From: an uncultured Lachnoclostridium sp.
GTDB lineage: Bacteria > Bacillota > Clostridia > Lachnospirales > Lachnospiraceae
DNA length: 48,761 nucleotides
Direction: 5' to 3'
Assembly (NCBI GenBank): GCA_947369165.1
Contig: CANBKJ010000011.1
Span: forward strand, 1 to 48,761
Position numbers and translations under genes: made by a program. Under the pieces are notes generated by a model. That model saw nothing but the letters and a program-made list of their open reading frames with translations. It had not been told where the DNA came from and did no database searches. Of the stretch, positions 47,834 through 48,761 are shown in pieces (position 1 is the stretch's first letter; every line of letters starts with the position of its first letter).

Positions 47834-48631
47834 ATGAAAATCGTTTCATTGGGTGATATGGTGAAAAGGGTATTTTACATATTTGGTGTCTGTATTTTAA
47901 GTGTAATGATCTTCCATGAATTTGAAAAAAATACGCCGAAAGAGACGGCAGAGAATGTAGCAGTCTTCAAGGAATCTTCTGGTGATCCGAAGGAAAAATT
48001 AGAAAAGACCGCGTATCTGACATTTGACGACGGCCCCAGTGAGATCACGCCGGATATATTGGATACTTTGAAGAATAAAAAGGCAAAGGCGACGTTTTTC
48101 CTTGTGGGCAATGAGATCACCACGGAGAGGGAACAGATCGTGAAGCGGGAATTAGAGGAAGGCCACAGTATCGGGGTCCATACCTTTTCTCATAAAAAGG
48201 ATGAAATGTATTGTAATGAAGTCACATTTTTTGAGGATTTCAACCAGTGCCGTGAGCGGATCCGCCAGGTGACAGGAATTCTGCCAAAGCTGCACCGTTT
48301 TCCATGGGGCAGCAACAATGGTTATGTTTGCCCGATCGTGGATGATCTTCTGGCGAAGCTGAAGAAAGAAAATGTAGTCAGTTATGACTGGAACGTCTCT
48401 GGGGAAGATTCAGTGGGACAGAATGTACCGAAGGCGGTTATCTATAAAAATGTGGCGAAGGATCTGGAGAAGTTTGACCAGCCCATCATTCTTCTTCACG
48501 ACTCCAACTCCACGAAGAATACCTCCAAGGTTCTGGGGGAAATCATAGACCTTATAGCAGAAAAGGGCTACTCCTTTGGAACGCTGGATGAAAGAGAAGA
48601 GTACACCTTTCCCCAGAGCTGGCGGAAGTAG
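47834..48631 (+). CDS. Polysaccharide deacetylase (NodB/CE4), membrane-anchored or secreted
   Basis: Predicted surface-glycan deacetylase. 265 residues: an N-terminal hydrophobic segment (VFYIFGVCILSVMIF) acting as signal anchor, then the NodB domain YLTFDDGPSEITPDILDTL. The metal triad is complete (Asp in TFDDGP, HTFSH with both His), with KLHRFPWGSNNGY, SYDWNVSGED and IILLHDSNSTKN following. The start is uncertain. A TATAAT at 47825-47830 would place transcription start near the ATG at 47834, and GGGTGAT precedes ATG 47858 (MVKRVFY..) and GTG 47861. Separate from the birA operon, with its own promoter region. Confidence 0.9.
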   Translation: MKIVSLGDMVKRVFYIFGVCILSVMIFHEFEKNTPKETAENVAVFKESSGDPKEKLEKTAYLTFDDGPSEITPDILDTLKNKKAKATFFLVGNEITTEREQIVKRELEEGHSIGVHTFSHKKDEMYCNEVTFFEDFNQCRERIRQVTGILPKLHRFPWGSNNGYVCPIVDDLLAKLKKENVVSYDWNVSGEDSVGQNVPKAVIYKNVAKDLEKFDQPIILLHDSNSTKNTSKVLGEIIDLIAEKGYSFGTLDEREEYTFPQSWRK

Positions 48632-48641
48632 TTTAGCCGAA

Positions 48642-48693
48642 TGGCACAGGACGAAACAGCATCCCAGCTGGTATTGCTGAGAAAGTATCCTGT
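48642..48693. repeat. CAGGACG...TATCCTG element, copy 2 (after the deacetylase)
   Basis: TGGCACAGGACGAAACAG starts at 48642. ACAGGA (48646-48651) pairs with TCCTGT (48688-48693) around an inner CAGCA/TGCTG hairpin (48657-48679) containing CCAGCTGG. It shares GGCRCAGGACGWAACWG and TATCCTG with copy 1. Confidence 0.45.
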
Positions 48694-48711
48694 ACTTTGG
48701 TTTGATGAAAA

Positions 48712-48761
48712 AAGAATATGTATTTTCCTGAAAGGAAAGTACATATTCTTTTTATTATTTT
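48712..48761 (+). terminator. Strong intrinsic terminator after the deacetylase
   Basis: A 17-bp stem, 48712-48728 with 48734-48750 (one G-U pair), 5-nt loop, followed by TTTTATTATTTT to the window end. The upstream A run would also permit minus-strand termination. Confidence 0.9.

Noticed and set aside
47742-48693. Cyclic-di-GMP or guanidine riboswitch at the CAGGAC elements
   Set aside because: Conserved core sequences of those classes are absent, and one copy lies downstream of the gene.

Overview
The window looks like a chromosomal segment of a Gram-positive, low-to-mid G+C Clostridia, most likely Lachnospiraceae. This is inferred from protein character, strong AGGAGG-type ribosome binding sites, a Phe T-box leader on pheST, and the gene order ireB-ruvX-DUF1292-RNase J-mltG-trmR-trhP, which parallels the yrzL-yrrK-yrzB-yrrL-yrrM-yrrN/O cluster of Bacillus subtilis. 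No rRNA, tRNA or CRISPR array was seen.

Layout. 1-3,060: a visibly A+T-rich, probably acquired type II restriction-modification island (C5 methyltransferase, putative PD-(D/E)xK nuclease, Vsr-like nuclease). 3,287-6,193: trkA-trkH potassium uptake. 6,223-8,832: a secreted NodB deacetylase with an Ig-like domain, converging through a shared terminator on a PAS-PAS-GGDEF diguanylate cyclase. 8,958-14,547: AGCS sodium:amino-acid symporter, pyridoxamine kinase, dGTPase, intracellular GH51 arabinofuranosidase and a small Cys-rich protein. 14,564-18,626: T-box (specifier UUC) and pheS-pheT, with extra terminator-like repeats between the T-box and pheS. 18,647-19,468: two small membrane proteins.

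19,469-28,600 is accessory. It holds an AP2-(degenerate HNH)-AP2 protein, two tiny ORFs with an inverted repeat, a 1035-residue HD plus Hsp90-like (GHKL) ATPase that is the best candidate for an undescribed system, a Uma2-family protein, and a minus-strand unit made of a secreted two-cysteine peptide and a three-gene ABC transporter with a palindrome-rich spacer.

28,692-39,177 returns to housekeeping genes: greA, citrate synthase, HAD phosphatase, secreted type-B carboxylesterase, a MurE-like ligase, a FliD-tail-like protein, rsmE, cysteine desulfurase and thiI. A minus-strand HPr-like gene lacking the phosphorylatable His follows. From 39,692 onward come tRNA-modification and RNA-metabolism genes: mtaB, ireB, ruvX, a DUF1292 gene, RNase J, an MltG-like fragment, trmR, trhP and birA, then a second polysaccharide deacetylase and a strong terminator at the window end.

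Themes. Several genes serve tRNA biology: pheST aminoacylates tRNA-Phe; the desulfurase and ThiI make s4U; MtaB makes ms2t6A; TrhP and TrmR make (m)o5U. Intergenic regions are unusually rich in palindromes. The clearest is a 305-bp element with near-perfect 25-bp terminal inverted repeats, lodged between ireB and ruvX. Start codons were chosen by ribosome binding site where the longest frame was not the best one; this is noted per gene.
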